From positions 1 through 51,006 of the forward strand of contig MPUH01000486.1 in assembly GCA_001970955.1 (NCBI GenBank): a stretch of 51,006 nucleotides of DNA, read 5' to 3'. How positions within the stretch are numbered: the first letter of the stretch is position 1; every line of letters begins with the position of its first letter. Positions 40,365 through 50,556 of the stretch are shown piece by piece. The notes under the pieces were generated by a model that saw only the letters and a program-made list of their open reading frames with translations, was not told the DNA's origin and ran no database searches. Made by a program: the position numbers and the translations under genes. This stretch comes from Stentor coeruleus (taxonomy: Eukaryota > Ciliophora > Heterotrichea > Heterotrichida > Stentoridae).

Positions 40365-40912
40365 TTGTAATTTTAATGGTATAAATTATTTTAGAGATTT
40401 ATTTTAGATGATTTTATTGGAAGATGATATATGAGTTTACTTTATGTTGTTTGTTTTGAATATGATATTTTTTTGAGAAGATTACATTAACAATATTAGA
40501 TAAATCAAATGAAGATATTTTGAAAATTTATTATAGTGGTATGTTATTATATGATAAAATATTTATTATAATTATTTTTGATTTTGTAAACTACTTTTGA
40601 TAAAAATGATGAATATTGGCCTGATACTTTAAAAAAATTTCCGACCTAGAATTTTACTATAATTTCAATAACTCAATACAAGTAAATTGNGTATGATTTT
40701 ATATATCTTATATTTTTACAGTAATTTTATAGACAAATAGAGAATTTTACTATAATTTCAATAACTCAATACAAGTAAATTGATAATTATCTTCACTTAG
40801 CCTATAATTAGTTTTGTATTTCATATTACACTAATTTCTAATACAAAAATCCTTACCCAATTTCAAAAAAATTAAATATGAATTTTCTTATAAAGTATTC
40901 TATTAAAACATT
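40365..40912. other. intergenic with an imperfect contig join
   Basis: No gene was seen. A 42-bp sequence at 40648-40689, ending at the N (40690), recurs at 40741-40782, but 50 bases of different DNA stand between the N and the second copy. Confidence 0.5.
40648..40782. repeat. 42-bp direct repeat near single N, not abutting
   Basis: The copies at 40648-40689 and 40741-40782 are identical. The stretch 40691-40740 before the second copy does not match the sequence before the first. So this join may combine two alleles with different left flanks, or a true short repeat at which assembly stopped. Confidence 0.75.
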
Positions 40913-41608
40913 ATGAGCTATTCAATCGCCCATACAATCCCTGAAGAAGACAGAGAAAATTATATAACTGAAGACGAAGCCAAAGATATGATTAAAGGCT
41001 TCAACTCTCATCTAAGAAATATATCATGTCAAGTAGATGAACTCACAAAACTTAATGATAATATTCAAAAGAAACTCGAAAAAGAAACAGAAAGAAACAA
41101 TAATATCAGAGCAAGTATTATTGAAACAAAACAAACAATGTGTATGATTGAAACTGAAATTGAAAATAAATCTCAATCTTTATCCCATCTTGAAATCAAA
41201 ATCCATGCTGAATCATCAAAAGCTTTTCTATCATGTAATATGAATGCTCCTGATTTAGAAAATGCATTAAAAGATAAAAATGCATCTGCAGAAGCTTTAA
41301 AACAAATATCTGATATGCTTATGTATTTATCACAGCTTGAAGCGGCATCTATTATTTTGCAAACACAAAATGAGTTGCTTAATAAAAAAATCAGAGATAA
41401 AATTGATAATATGAATACAGAAGTGAAGTGCGCGACGTGTAAGGATAAATATGTTCCTGCAAAGAATCATAATAATGCTTGTACATATCATCCTGGGAAA
41501 TTGAAATATTTTTCATGTAGAGGATGTGGAGCTGATGCTTATTATGATTGTTGTATAAGATGCAAAACCTGCTCTAAAGGCTGCAAGACAACTCATCATA
41601 CTAGTTAA
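40913..41608 (+). CDS. coiled-coil protein with C-terminal Cys/His zinc-binding module
   Basis: The 231-residue protein is unnamed. Residues ~15-165 form a predicted coiled coil (VDELTKLNDNIQKKLEKETE). The last ~60 residues are a compact Cys/His module: CATCKDKYVPAKNHNNACTY, then HPGK, then CRGCGADAYYDCC and RCKTCSKGCK with a terminal HHTS. The ten cysteines plus histidines could bind two or three zinc ions. The YHPG element recalls CHORD-type modules but the rest does not match clearly, so no family is claimed. Possibly a protein-protein or microtubule-associated adaptor; unsupported beyond its layout. It lies 548 nt after the GBP-like gene on the same strand and converges with U1-70K. Confidence 0.75.
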   Translation: MSYSIAHTIPEEDRENYITEDEAKDMIKGFNSHLRNISCQVDELTKLNDNIQKKLEKETERNNNIRASIIETKQTMCMIETEIENKSQSLSHLEIKIHAESSKAFLSCNMNAPDLENALKDKNASAEALKQISDMLMYLSQLEAASIILQTQNELLNKKIRDKIDNMNTEVKCATCKDKYVPAKNHNNACTYHPGKLKYFSCRGCGADAYYDCCIRCKTCSKGCKTTHHTS

Positions 41609-41855
41609 GCAAAATTAAATTAGTATTTCATAATATTCCTATATATCCAATCTCTAAATCAAAAAAATCTTATATAAAAATTCATCCTAAGCACCTACCT
41701 AAACCAAAAATCCTTGATAAAACCCTCTTAAAACTTACACATAATCTTAACAAAATCCACCTTAACCATCTCCTTATTCTCCAGAAATCAAAAATAAACT
41801 TTCAAACCTTATTTGAAATTCATATACTTACCATTGCAATTGCAACTAAAAGTAA

Positions 41856-42698
41856 TTACCTATTCTTAGCGTTTTCAAAATTACGCCCATTATTTCTCCT
41901 ATTATCATCCCTTCTCTTAAACTCATAATTCTTGACCTTCCCATTATTTTTAAAAGATCTAGACCTTGACCTAGAAATAACCTTTTTATATCCTCTGCTT
42001 TCATCAAACACATACTGCGAATCATTTTTTCCAGCATTTTTTTCTCCTTTAGGCTTCGGAACACGTGTTATACCTTTACCACCACCAAGTCTTCTAGGTT
42101 TCCATCCTTTAGTAGTTCTTCCTCTTTCATAGTCAACTAAAATTTTTCTCCCATCAATTTTTTTCCCATCAGCAAGTTTATAAGCATTTTTATAATCTTC
42201 TTCATTTTCATATTCAATAAACCCATAACCTCGAGACTTTCCATTATGGTCTTTGATAATTTTTACTACTTTTATCTTCCCGTAGACATCAAATTCTTTT
42301 TTAAGTAAGGATTCTGTTGTGTTGTAATCTAATTTGCATACAAAGATGGTTTTAAAAGCATCACTTTCTAATCCATATTCTTTTGGGTTGAAATTTTTGA
42401 TATCTTCTTCAAGCTTTTTCTGGAACTGTTCTTTTTTCGCTTGTAATTCACGTTGTTTCTGGGCTTGGATACTTTCTTTGACTTCACGTTCTGGGGGTTC
42501 ACCTTCTTCAAGCATGTCCACATAGTCAGCTAGCCCTGTATAAGGACGGCATTTTGGCTTTATAGGCACTTTGACGTAAGGAACTGGAGGTCTAGGATTG
42601 AATAATGATTGTAAATGAGGAGGAAGTTCTGGCTTTGGCATGTAGGTTGTACTTGGAGGACGAAATGGAGCCATAGAAGGACCGCCTGGAATAAACAT
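41856..42698 (-). CDS. SNRNP70: U1 snRNP 70-kDa protein (U1-70K)
   Basis: The 280-residue protein matches U1-70K. The N-terminal segment has PPHLQSLFNPRPPVPY and the helix YVDMLEEGEPPEREVKE that contacts the U1 particle. An RRM follows at ~105-190 with RNP2 IFVCKLDY and RNP1 RGYGFIEY, then the family's GRKILVDYERGRTTKGWKPR and a Gly-rich GGGKG. The C-terminal RS region is short (SRSRSRS) compared with ~437 residues in human. U1-70K binds stem-loop I of U1 snRNA and helps define 5' splice sites. Its presence shows a U1-dependent spliceosome in a genome whose introns are 15-16 nt. The ATG at 42698 is 70 nt from the ferlin ATG, in divergent arrangement. Confidence 0.95.
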   Translation of the reverse strand: MFIPGGPSMAPFRPPSTTYMPKPELPPHLQSLFNPRPPVPYVKVPIKPKCRPYTGLADYVDMLEEGEPPEREVKESIQAQKQRELQAKKEQFQKKLEEDIKNFNPKEYGLESDAFKTIFVCKLDYNTTESLLKKEFDVYGKIKVVKIIKDHNGKSRGYGFIEYENEEDYKNAYKLADGKKIDGRKILVDYERGRTTKGWKPRRLGGGKGITRVPKPKGEKNAGKNDSQYVFDESRGYKKVISRSRSRSFKNNGKVKNYEFKRRDDNRRNNGRNFENAKNR

Positions 42699-42768
42699 TA
42701 TTTAATTACTGTGTATATACTTTTAAAGAATATGCTGACTAAAATATATCAAATGCTTGTCGTAATAA

Positions 42769-45700
42769 ATGGCTGACTTAAAAGGTGAGAAGCTTAAAAA
42801 AGGAGGCTATGCTTTCCATATTTACCTGCAAGTTGGAAGAGGGCTTTTATCTATAAGTGAAAAGAATAACGTAGACCCTATCGTCTGTATGAAAGTGTTT
42901 GGTAAGAACAAATGCACAAAAGCACTCAAACAAATCACAAGCGGGACTTTAGTGACGTGGGACGACCACTTTTATTTCGACAAAGAAATCACAACACCAA
43001 CTGAACTTGATCGTGAAAGGCTCACAATTGAAGTTCGTGATCAGCGTTTCTTATTACGTGACTCTCTTATAGGCGTCTTTGAAATGGATTTGACTTTTAT
43101 ATACTATCAAGAAAATCATGCAGTATTAAACAAATGGGTCGTTCTTTCTAATCCTCAATCCGAAGATTTCTCTACCGTGCGTGGATATTTAAAAATAAGT
43201 GCATCAGTCCTTCATGAGACAGATAAGCCTGTTGACCTCACCGTCCCAGCAAAACTTACAGAAAAAGAAGACTTAATGATTCCTCCACAAATAAAACTCC
43301 AGACCAAGCAATTGATTATCCAGTTTCTAAAAGCTGAAGGATTACCTAAAATGGATGATAATGGGACTGTAGATGCTTATTGCATAGTAAGATTTGGAGG
43401 TGTTGAAGGAAAAACTAGTTGGATTACAGCTGATGAGGCTACAATGTCAGTATCTTGGTTTGAAGAAGTTATGTTACCAGTTGTTGTCCCTTCTGTATCT
43501 TCAAAACTTATGGTCACAGTTTTTGATTATGATAGGATGTCAAGGGAAGATGATATGGTTGGAAGTTTTAATTTTGAATGGTCTAAGGTATTGAAGAATG
43601 AGTATCGAGATTTTTTTTGGGTTAATATTTATGGTGGGCCAGAGAATGTTAATAATGATGAGTCAAAACTTATGAACTCAGTTACTGAACTGGCTACTAA
43701 TTGGAGAGGAAGAGCTTTGATGAGGATATTTTTAAAGGATGATCCGAGGGCCATGTTGAAAACTCAGAAAATACAGGATCCTGAGATTATTAAAGAAGTT
43801 AAGACTAAGTATGAAAAAGGGATAAGACACGAATTTAGGGCCAAAGTTCACTGTGGTGTTGCTTTACCCTGTAACGACAGAATTTCTATTCTTGTAAAAT
43901 GGGGAGACCTAAAATTGCAGACTGAAAGACAAGCAGGTAACAATGGATGCTATGATTGGTACGAAGCTTTAGGACGACGAGTGACTGAAATCCCATACGG
44001 AGAAAAAGTTCTCCCAGATGTTTTCATCTACTTAGTTAAAGGTGACAAAAATGTATGTTTTGCAAGAGTACCTGCCGAGGAGTTCTTCAAAAAAAATGCT
44101 GAAGAAAGATGGCTGAAGCTCAGTCCAGACAAAGCAATCGGTGATATAAAAAATGACTGGGAAGGTGGGTATATAAAAGTTCAAATCTACATTGGACTCT
44201 ATGAAAATGATCAAGAAGACTATTGGATACAACGTCCAATAAAATCAGAAGGAGCTAAAATGAAACTTATTTGCAATATTTTCCAATGTCGAAGTCTTCC
44301 TCCATCAGATGCATCAGGTCTTGCTGACCCATATGTTGTTGTATATTACCAAGGTCAGACAATATCAACAGATAAAGAAGCTAAAGTTCAAACATTAAAT
44401 CCTATATGGTATGAGTATCATAATATGGAAATTGATTTTGTTAGTCCAGAGAAATCACCTCCTATATTAGTATATGTATGGGATTATGATAAATTAGGAG
44501 GAGATGATCTTATGGGAATTTGTGTTATTGATGTTAAAGATACTAGTCTTGTTTGCATTGGTGATTATAATCAAGCTCCTAGACCAAGATGGTTACAATT
44601 GAATATGGGTAAACCTGGGACAGAAGAAGGGGAGATTTTAATATCTTTTGGATTATGTAGTTCTGATTTTGAACCTAGTTATCAGATTGCCCCTGCTACT
44701 AGAGATGTGACTTTTGAGATTAATATACTTGGGTTAAGGGATTTGAAACCATCTTTAGGGTGGATGCCGGTTAATAAAGCTTTTTTGAAGTTTGATTTGA
44801 AGTCACTAGAAATGCCTGGGGAGTCACAGATTATTCAAGAACTTAAGACACAACCTTTTGAACCTGGACCTAATCCTAATATTAATACAGTGCTGTCTTT
44901 TACATCAAAAATACCAGTTGACCATTTGTTTTGCCCAGCGTTGACTGTAATTTCTATATAGTGTAATGTTCATGATTATTTACTAATGGGTCTATCCCAA
45001 CCACTTCTTGGAACTTTTTACATAAAACTTGGAGATATAATCCAGCAGTCCAAAGGTAATTTTTCAAGACCTCAAAGTATGGCTTATATGGAGTTATCTA
45101 GAGTGAATCCATTTGAAAAATCCATAACTGACGATACGAGTTCCGATAATCTTCTAGACCTTGGTATAGCTCGTAAACCATCAATTGAAAACCCAACTTT
45201 ATATAGAAAAAGTATGATTGCCCCTCAAATTATCCCTGAAAGCCCTAAAGCAGTAAAAGTGGCTAAAAAGCCAGTTCAGTTAGAAAATATTAAAAAAGAC
45301 CCACAATTTGAAGATTACGATCGTCAAAAAAGGAAAATTGAAGTTAATCGTCCAGATGAGTCTGTTTATTATGCAATTGGGTATAACCGTGAACCTGAAG
45401 ATGGGTTAAAACATTATCGATATTTTATAAATGAAGAAATGGAGAATACAGAATATATTGGAGAAAGTCCTTTTAATATATATGAAATCAATAGAGGACA
45501 ATCTAGAGGTTTAGATGGGTTGATGGACTCTGCTGATAAATTAGATGAAAAGGGTCAGAAAACTAACTCGAGAGTTGTCGGGAAGTTCAAAGGGATGATT
45601 AGAATAGTAGAAAATGAAGAAGAGGTGGAAAAAAAGAAAAAAATTAATATCATAGGCTATGATGGACAAGAAGAAGTTGATGATGAGACTGAAGAGAAGA

Positions 45701-46893
45701 AGTTTTTTAAAACAATAACCAAGCAGTTACTAGTGAGAACTGAGTGCGTTATAAGAGTTTATATACTTAACTGTATTGACTTGGCACAAAGAGATTTAGA
45801 CTCACCCTCAGACCCTTACGTCCGTATAAAAATAGGTAAAAACAAAATCGTTGATAGAGAAAACTATAAGCTCGATGAACCAAATCCAGACTTTTACAAG
45901 CATTACGACTTAAACACTTTCCTTCCTGGAGATTCAATGCTCAAAATCCAATTATGGGACTTTGATGATATCCTGCCAGATGACAAAATCGGTACAACCC
46001 GTATCGACTTAGAAGATCGATATTTTTCTTACAAATGGAACAAATTAGAACACAAACCTATTGAAACCAGACCATTATATATGAAATCTTCAAGACAACC
46101 ACAAGGCTATGTAAGAATGTGGCTTGAAATTCATCAATCAAAAGATCGTCCAACACCAATAGATATAACCCCTAAACCACCAATAAATTTTGAAGCTAGA
46201 ATTATTGTCTGGCAAAGTGAAAATGTTCCAACAACAGCTATAGAAGGAGCTAGTGATTTATATATGAGAGCATGGATAAATAAAGAAGTTCCTAAAGAAA
46301 CAGATACTCATTATAGATGTCAAAATGGTAATGCTTCATGGAATTGGCGTATGAAATTCCAAATCAAACTTGATGGTAAATCTAACTATCAACTTATGTT
46401 ACAGCTTTGGGATAGGGACTTTTTCTCATCAAATGCTTTTATAGGTGATGCTTCTATAAACTTTAGTGATATTGCTAGAGAAGCTTGGGAATCTGGAAGC
46501 CGGGTACAAAAACAAGGTAGTCTTGATATACAAGAAAGACTGACTCGAAGGGAAATTCCAAAATTCTGGGTTGATTTCAAAAGTGTAGATAAAAATGGGA
46601 AAGAAGCTAAAGCTGGTAGAGTACAAGTTAGCTTTGAACTTGTCCCTGATTCTAGAGCTAAAGCATGTCCTGTTGGAGAAGGGAGAAATGAACCAAATAT
46701 TGACCCACCTTTACCTAAACCAGATGGAAGAATGGAATGGACGTTTAACCCAGTTAAAATGATGTCACAGATGTGTGGACCTGATATGAGAAGTCGTTTT
46801 TGTATGATGATCTCATTAGCACTTTGTGTTGTCTTTTTATTGCTTATGTTCCCTATGATTATCTCGAATGCTATTACCAGTGCAATCTTTTAG
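42769..46893 (+). CDS. ferlin-like protein: multiple C2 domains plus C-terminal TM anchor
   Basis: The gene is join(42769..44946, 44962..46893), 1,369 residues. Without splicing the first exon runs into a TAG inside the 15-nt intron, and the second lacks a proper start. The protein carries about six or seven C2 domains: ~15-130, ~175-310, a divergent one ~355-480, ~500-640 (LICNIFQCRSLPPSDASGLA DPYV region), ~675-, then in exon 2 VYILNCIDLAQRDLDSPSDP with DPYVRIKIGKNKI, and FEARIIVWQSENVP. A final hydrophobic anchor (SLALCVVFLLLMFPMIISNA) lies at the extreme C terminus. Ferlins are tail-anchored proteins that drive Ca2+-regulated membrane fusion and repair. Several C2 loops keep Asp pairs (DYDRMSREDD, WDYDKLGGDD, WDFDDILPDD), so Ca2+ binding is likely. 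This is a plausible factor in the wound healing and secretion of large ciliates (inference). Confidence 0.92.
44947..44961 (+). other. 15-nt spliceosomal intron in ferlin gene
   Basis: GTAATTTCTATATAG carries an in-frame TAG. Excision joins ...LFCPALT directly to CNVHDYLLMGLSQPLLGTF, in phase 0, fusing two halves of one ferlin. Confidence 0.93.
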
Positions 46894-46897
46894 TTAC

Positions 46898-46917
46898 TTA
46901 GTTAGTTAGTTAGTTAG
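46898..46917 (+). repeat. (TTAG)5 microsatellite just after ferlin stop
   Basis: Five perfect TTAG units begin four bases after the TAG stop. The 4-base unit puts TAG stops in all three plus frames. Confidence 0.9.
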
Positions 46918-46979
46918 TAAATTTAAAGCTTACAGTTGTAAGCTCTTTATTATACTCATCTTGCTATTTCTTTATGCTA

Positions 46980-47774
46980 TTAAGATAAGTTAACAGTAAG
47001 AATATCACTTTTCCGCCAAATATACAACCTTACAAACCCAAGCATAAGCCTCGTATCCAATGTATTTTCATTGCAAATAAAATTTCCAGATTGTTTTGTG
47101 ATCATAAATACCAAATCTTTTAAATCATTTACCGTAAACTCACTAGGCACTTCCCAAGCATATTGCCCAAGTTCACTAACAACTTTTACTACTAAAGTGC
47201 TTTGGAGATTTATTAATGTCCTTTGCTGCTCATCCATTTCTACATCTGTTAGCATGTCTATTATCCCTATCATGCACATAGCTTCTGAGTATTTTTTAGA
47301 AAGGTTAGCGTTTTCTAATAAAGCACTACTACTGTTACTGTCTGAGTTTTCGATTTTAACTTCGCATATACAAGGTTTTCTTGAAGAAACAAGTTTCTCA
47401 TAGCATGAAAGACAGTCTAAATATATTTTACAATAGCAATTGCAGGAACCTAGGGTGATATTATCACTATTATGGCCGCATGACTTACATTTTGGATGCT
47501 TGATATCTTTGCTAACATTTTTTTTCTTTGTTTCTGCAGCTTCATGCTTTTCTTGTTGAATCGGGGGAGCTTTCTGAGAAGCTAAAATCATTTCAACGAA
47601 TTTTGGAGACGTGTGTGCAGAAATGCCAGTTGGTGAAAAAAGGGCGTCTTCTAGTGAAAAATCAACATTCCCTGCTGAAACAGGAGTCTTTGACAAAACA
47701 ACAATTTCTTCAGAGTCATCGCATTCACTTGGTGGAGCTGAATTTACAACATCAAAAAAGATAAATCCTTCCAT
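46980..47774 (-). CDS. hypothetical protein with Cys cluster
   Basis: The 264-residue protein is not recognised. The first ~90 residues look disordered. A compact Cys cluster at ~95-140 (CKSCGH, then GSCNCYCKIYLDCLSCYE, then KPCIC) has nine cysteines and one His and probably binds zinc. The remaining half is predicted helical and moderately hydrophobic (ALLENANLSKKYSEAMCMIG, LRLYIW-type end) without a clear TM segment. The middle Cys spacing (CNCYC..YLDCLSC) resembles the end of the zinc module in the protein at 40913-41608 only loosely. It converges with ferlin (86 nt between stops). Confidence 0.7.
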   Translation of the reverse strand: MEGFIFFDVVNSAPPSECDDSEEIVVLSKTPVSAGNVDFSLEDALFSPTGISAHTSPKFVEMILASQKAPPIQQEKHEAAETKKKNVSKDIKHPKCKSCGHNSDNITLGSCNCYCKIYLDCLSCYEKLVSSRKPCICEVKIENSDSNSSSALLENANLSKKYSEAMCMIGIIDMLTDVEMDEQQRTLINLQSTLVVKVVSELGQYAWEVPSEFTVNDLKDLVFMITKQSGNFICNENTLDTRLMLGFVRLYIWRKSDILTVNLS

Positions 47775-48648
47775 ATTTTTACATAATAGGATTAGGGTAT
47801 GTGTTTTTTATACTCAAAATAATTCGAGAAGATTTTGGGATTTGATGAAATAAATGAAAAATGTAAGATAAAATGAGAGGAAAATGTAAATAAGAATATA
47901 TAGGTAAATTGTTTTGATGTTAAGGTTTTTAGTATATTTTAAATGGAACTTGATAGGTTAAAAGGTGATTATAGGAAAATGCTTTTAAAAGTAAATGCTT
48001 TATAAGTGAAGGGAAAAAAAGATTTTTATGATGGGTATTTGAGTTTTTGGTAGTGGGTAAGATTTTTGTGAGAAAAAAAATTGAGGTTATTTCAAGGTTT
48101 ATATGAAAGAATAGATACTAAATTAGATTGTGCTATTAGGATATAAGATATATAAAAATTAGATAGAATTAAGTGAAATCGTATAGGATTAGGATTGGTT
48201 TAGGTATATGCTTATAAGAAAGATTTCATTTTTAATATGCAAAATTTTTGGTATTGGGTTGTAATTTAAGTCAAAAAAATGCTTATAAAGATTTAGCCAA
48301 ATAAATGATGTTCTTGCATAATATATAATTTAAAGTAAATTTATAATTATTATTTAAGATACTTGGAACCATTTAATTAGCTAAATTTACTAGATTTATG
48401 TTTGATTATTAGTTTTTAGTATTGTATTTGCTGAAATCTATATAAAAACTTATGTAATACTAGTATAATTTAATTCAATCAGGTTAATATAAAAAATGCT
48501 GAACTTTTTTATTAAAGGATCAATTCTCAAAGTTAATTTATAAAACCTTAAAATCATCTCATCAATCCACAATATATTTTCCCATACCTTCAAACAAACT
48601 TAAATTCCACAAAAAACCATCCTCATCCATTATCCCATAAAATCTAAA
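47775..48648. other. 0.87-kb intergenic, no gene seen
   Basis: From 47780 to ~48120 the plus strand is T/G/A-rich and C-poor, as expected upstream of a minus-strand gene here. From ~48530 to 48648 it is G-poor and C-rich, corresponding to the 3' end of the Rpn9 gene. No coding, RNA gene or repeat was recognised. Confidence 0.5.
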
Positions 48649-49671
48649 TTATTCTAATAATTCTTTCGATTGATCCTCTAAATGACTCAAAACCCCATTA
48701 ATAGTTTTCTTCCATTCTGTAAGCCTATTATTCAACAAAGATATTCTATTCTCATCAAGTACTCTTGGCTGTAACCAATTAACCACAACAATTTTATCAA
48801 CTTCATCAATTTCCCCTTTAACAAGTCCAAGTGCCATAGCTTTCATAACTAAATATTCAATCTCATCCTGATGTACATTCATCACAACCCCCAGTTCTTC
48901 AAAAGTCAAAATTCTTTTCCCATTACCAAAAACATATTCTATCATAGCTAAAATCCTAACTTTTCTCATCAATACAGGTGATCTCAATTCTTCAGGTAAA
49001 CTTTCTATAGAATTTTGTATTTCCTTAACCTTCCCCCCATTACACATAATCAACAATTCATAAAGCCAAGCATTTTTCCCATTTTCCAAACTTTTAAGCA
49101 CTGGTTGATTAATAAGTTCCCCAAGATTATAAATACTTTCAGCTACAAGTACAGCAATAGCCAACTTATAAGCAAGTTCTTCAGGTTCCTTAACTTCTTT
49201 TTGTGGAGTATAAGCTAAATATTGTAAAGAATACTTATAAAAAAGTTCAGGATTTGCTTTAACCTTATACAAACTAGCTAAAGCTCCATATAAATGTGAA
49301 TATATTATTGAATCAAGATCATTTTCTTTATCTACAGCCTTAAGTGCATCATCAAGTAAAATTTGTGCTTCTTGTTGTGCCCCAATACGTAAATATTGAC
49401 TACTAATAGCAATTTTCAATAATAAAGAACCATGACTATCAACTAATTGTAAATTTTCAAGGAAAACTTTTGCTGTATCTGGATCTTGTTCTTCTGTAGC
49501 TTTGATTGCTAAAAGGACCAGCTTGCTTTGATTAAGTTTTTCTCGGAAAGCTGAAAGACTTGGCCAGATTCGGTTTATAGACAAACTATCAAGTTCCAAA
49601 AGCTTTTCAGTAAGTTCATGCCAGAGTCTTTTTTCATAAAGTTCACGGATGTCTGAGGATAAGCTTTCCAT
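48649..49671 (-). CDS. PSMD13: 26S proteasome regulatory subunit Rpn9 (PSMD13)
   Basis: The 340-residue PCI-domain protein matches Rpn9/PSMD13 along its length. It has LYEKRLWHELTEKLLEL near the N terminus, GELINQPVLKSLE, the winged-helix part LTFEELGVVMNVHQDEIEYL, and the hallmark VMKAMALGLVKGEIDEVDK followed by VVNWLQPRVLD. It is a non-catalytic lid subunit of the 19S particle, made of helical repeats with a C-terminal PCI fold. Length is close to human (376), with a slightly shorter N terminus. The ATG at 49671 is kept because it starts just ahead of the conserved LYxxRLWHxL helix. It lies 11 nt from the divergent GPCR ATG. Confidence 0.95.
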   Translation of the reverse strand: MESLSSDIRELYEKRLWHELTEKLLELDSLSINRIWPSLSAFREKLNQSKLVLLAIKATEEQDPDTAKVFLENLQLVDSHGSLLLKIAISSQYLRIGAQQEAQILLDDALKAVDKENDLDSIIYSHLYGALASLYKVKANPELFYKYSLQYLAYTPQKEVKEPEELAYKLAIAVLVAESIYNLGELINQPVLKSLENGKNAWLYELLIMCNGGKVKEIQNSIESLPEELRSPVLMRKVRILAMIEYVFGNGKRILTFEELGVVMNVHQDEIEYLVMKAMALGLVKGEIDEVDKIVVVNWLQPRVLDENRISLLNNRLTEWKKTINGVLSHLEDQSKELLE

Positions 49672-49682
49672 TTATAATAGTA
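49672..49682. promoter_or_regulatory. 11-nt gap between divergent start codons
   Basis: The Rpn9 ATG (minus, 49671) and the GPCR ATG (plus, 49683) are separated by 11 A/T-rich bases. Promoters for both genes must therefore overlap the coding sequence of the opposite gene, unless an unseen upstream exon exists. Confidence 0.6.
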
Positions 49683-50556
49683 ATGGTAAATGAAAATGAG
49701 ATTTTGTATTCGGTGATTGTAGCTGCTACTGTGTCACTTGTAAGTTGTGGGCTTTTAATTGCTGCGATTATTATTGTTAAAGGGTTTAGTTCGCTTTCTT
49801 ATAAGCTTATATTGTATTTGACTATTTCTGATATGTTTACTTCTATAGGTAAAAGGTATTTTAGGATTTCTTTTACCAAATTACCCAGAAGATGTTTGTA
49901 CTATACAAGCTTTTCTTATAAATTTTAGTATTTTATCAAGCATTTTGTTTACTTCAGTGATACTTCATTTTCTCCACTGGACTATTGTCCTACAAAATAA
50001 ACCTAGTATGAAACTGGAGATGTTTTATTTAGCTTTTGCTTGGGCTTTACCTTGTGCGCTTTCTGTTATACCGATTTTTACTAATTCTTATAAAATCACG
50101 TCAGGCTGGTGTTGGATTAAAGGAGGAATGGGCATTGAGTCTATAATTTTACAATTAGTTGAAGGCTTTGCTACTGCATTAGCTGTTTTGATATATAATA
50201 CTATAACACTTATTAAGATCAAAAAGAAATTAAAAGGTGAACTTGCAAAAAATGAAAAAGAAGACCGTTTACGGAAAAAGCTCATGAAAAGAATGATTTA
50301 TTATCCATTAGTTTTATTAATATGTATTACTCCTGCTGCGATTTATAGGATATTTGAGAATACAGGAATAAAAGAATATACTATACTAGCAATGATAGCA
50401 GCTGACTTTCAATGTCTTCTTGGTTTTGGTAATGCTATTGTATATGGTTTCACTGAAAACTTGAAGAAAAAAGTTAAGCTTAAATTCAGACTTATGGATT
50501 ACGATGAGTCTTCTGAAAGATGCTCTGCTAATAATGTTGATTATAAAACTAAGTAG
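49683..50556 (+). CDS. cAMP-receptor-like seven-TM GPCR, two exons
   Basis: The gene is join(49683..49848, 49865..50556), 285 residues. A 16-nt intron (GTAAAAGGTATTTTAG) separates TM2 in mid-sequence; splicing gives LTISDMFTSIGFLLPNYPED and restores a seven-helix protein. Features of the Dictyostelium CAR-like (class E) family include the TM2 SD motif, a Cys at the top of TM3 (EDVCTIQAFLINF), SGWCWI in the second outer loop, and a basic third inner loop (KIKKKLKGELAKNEKEDRLR) before TM6. The tail is short. It would couple an unknown extracellular signal to heterotrimeric G proteins. The ATG at 49683 is the only Met before TM1; the next Met is in TM2. Confidence 0.85.
49849..49864 (+). other. 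16-nt spliceosomal intron in GPCR gene
   Basis: GTAAAAGGTATTTTAG is 16 nt, so it shifts the frame unless removed. Excision joins the two halves of TM2 in phase 1 (ATA G|GA). Confidence 0.92.
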
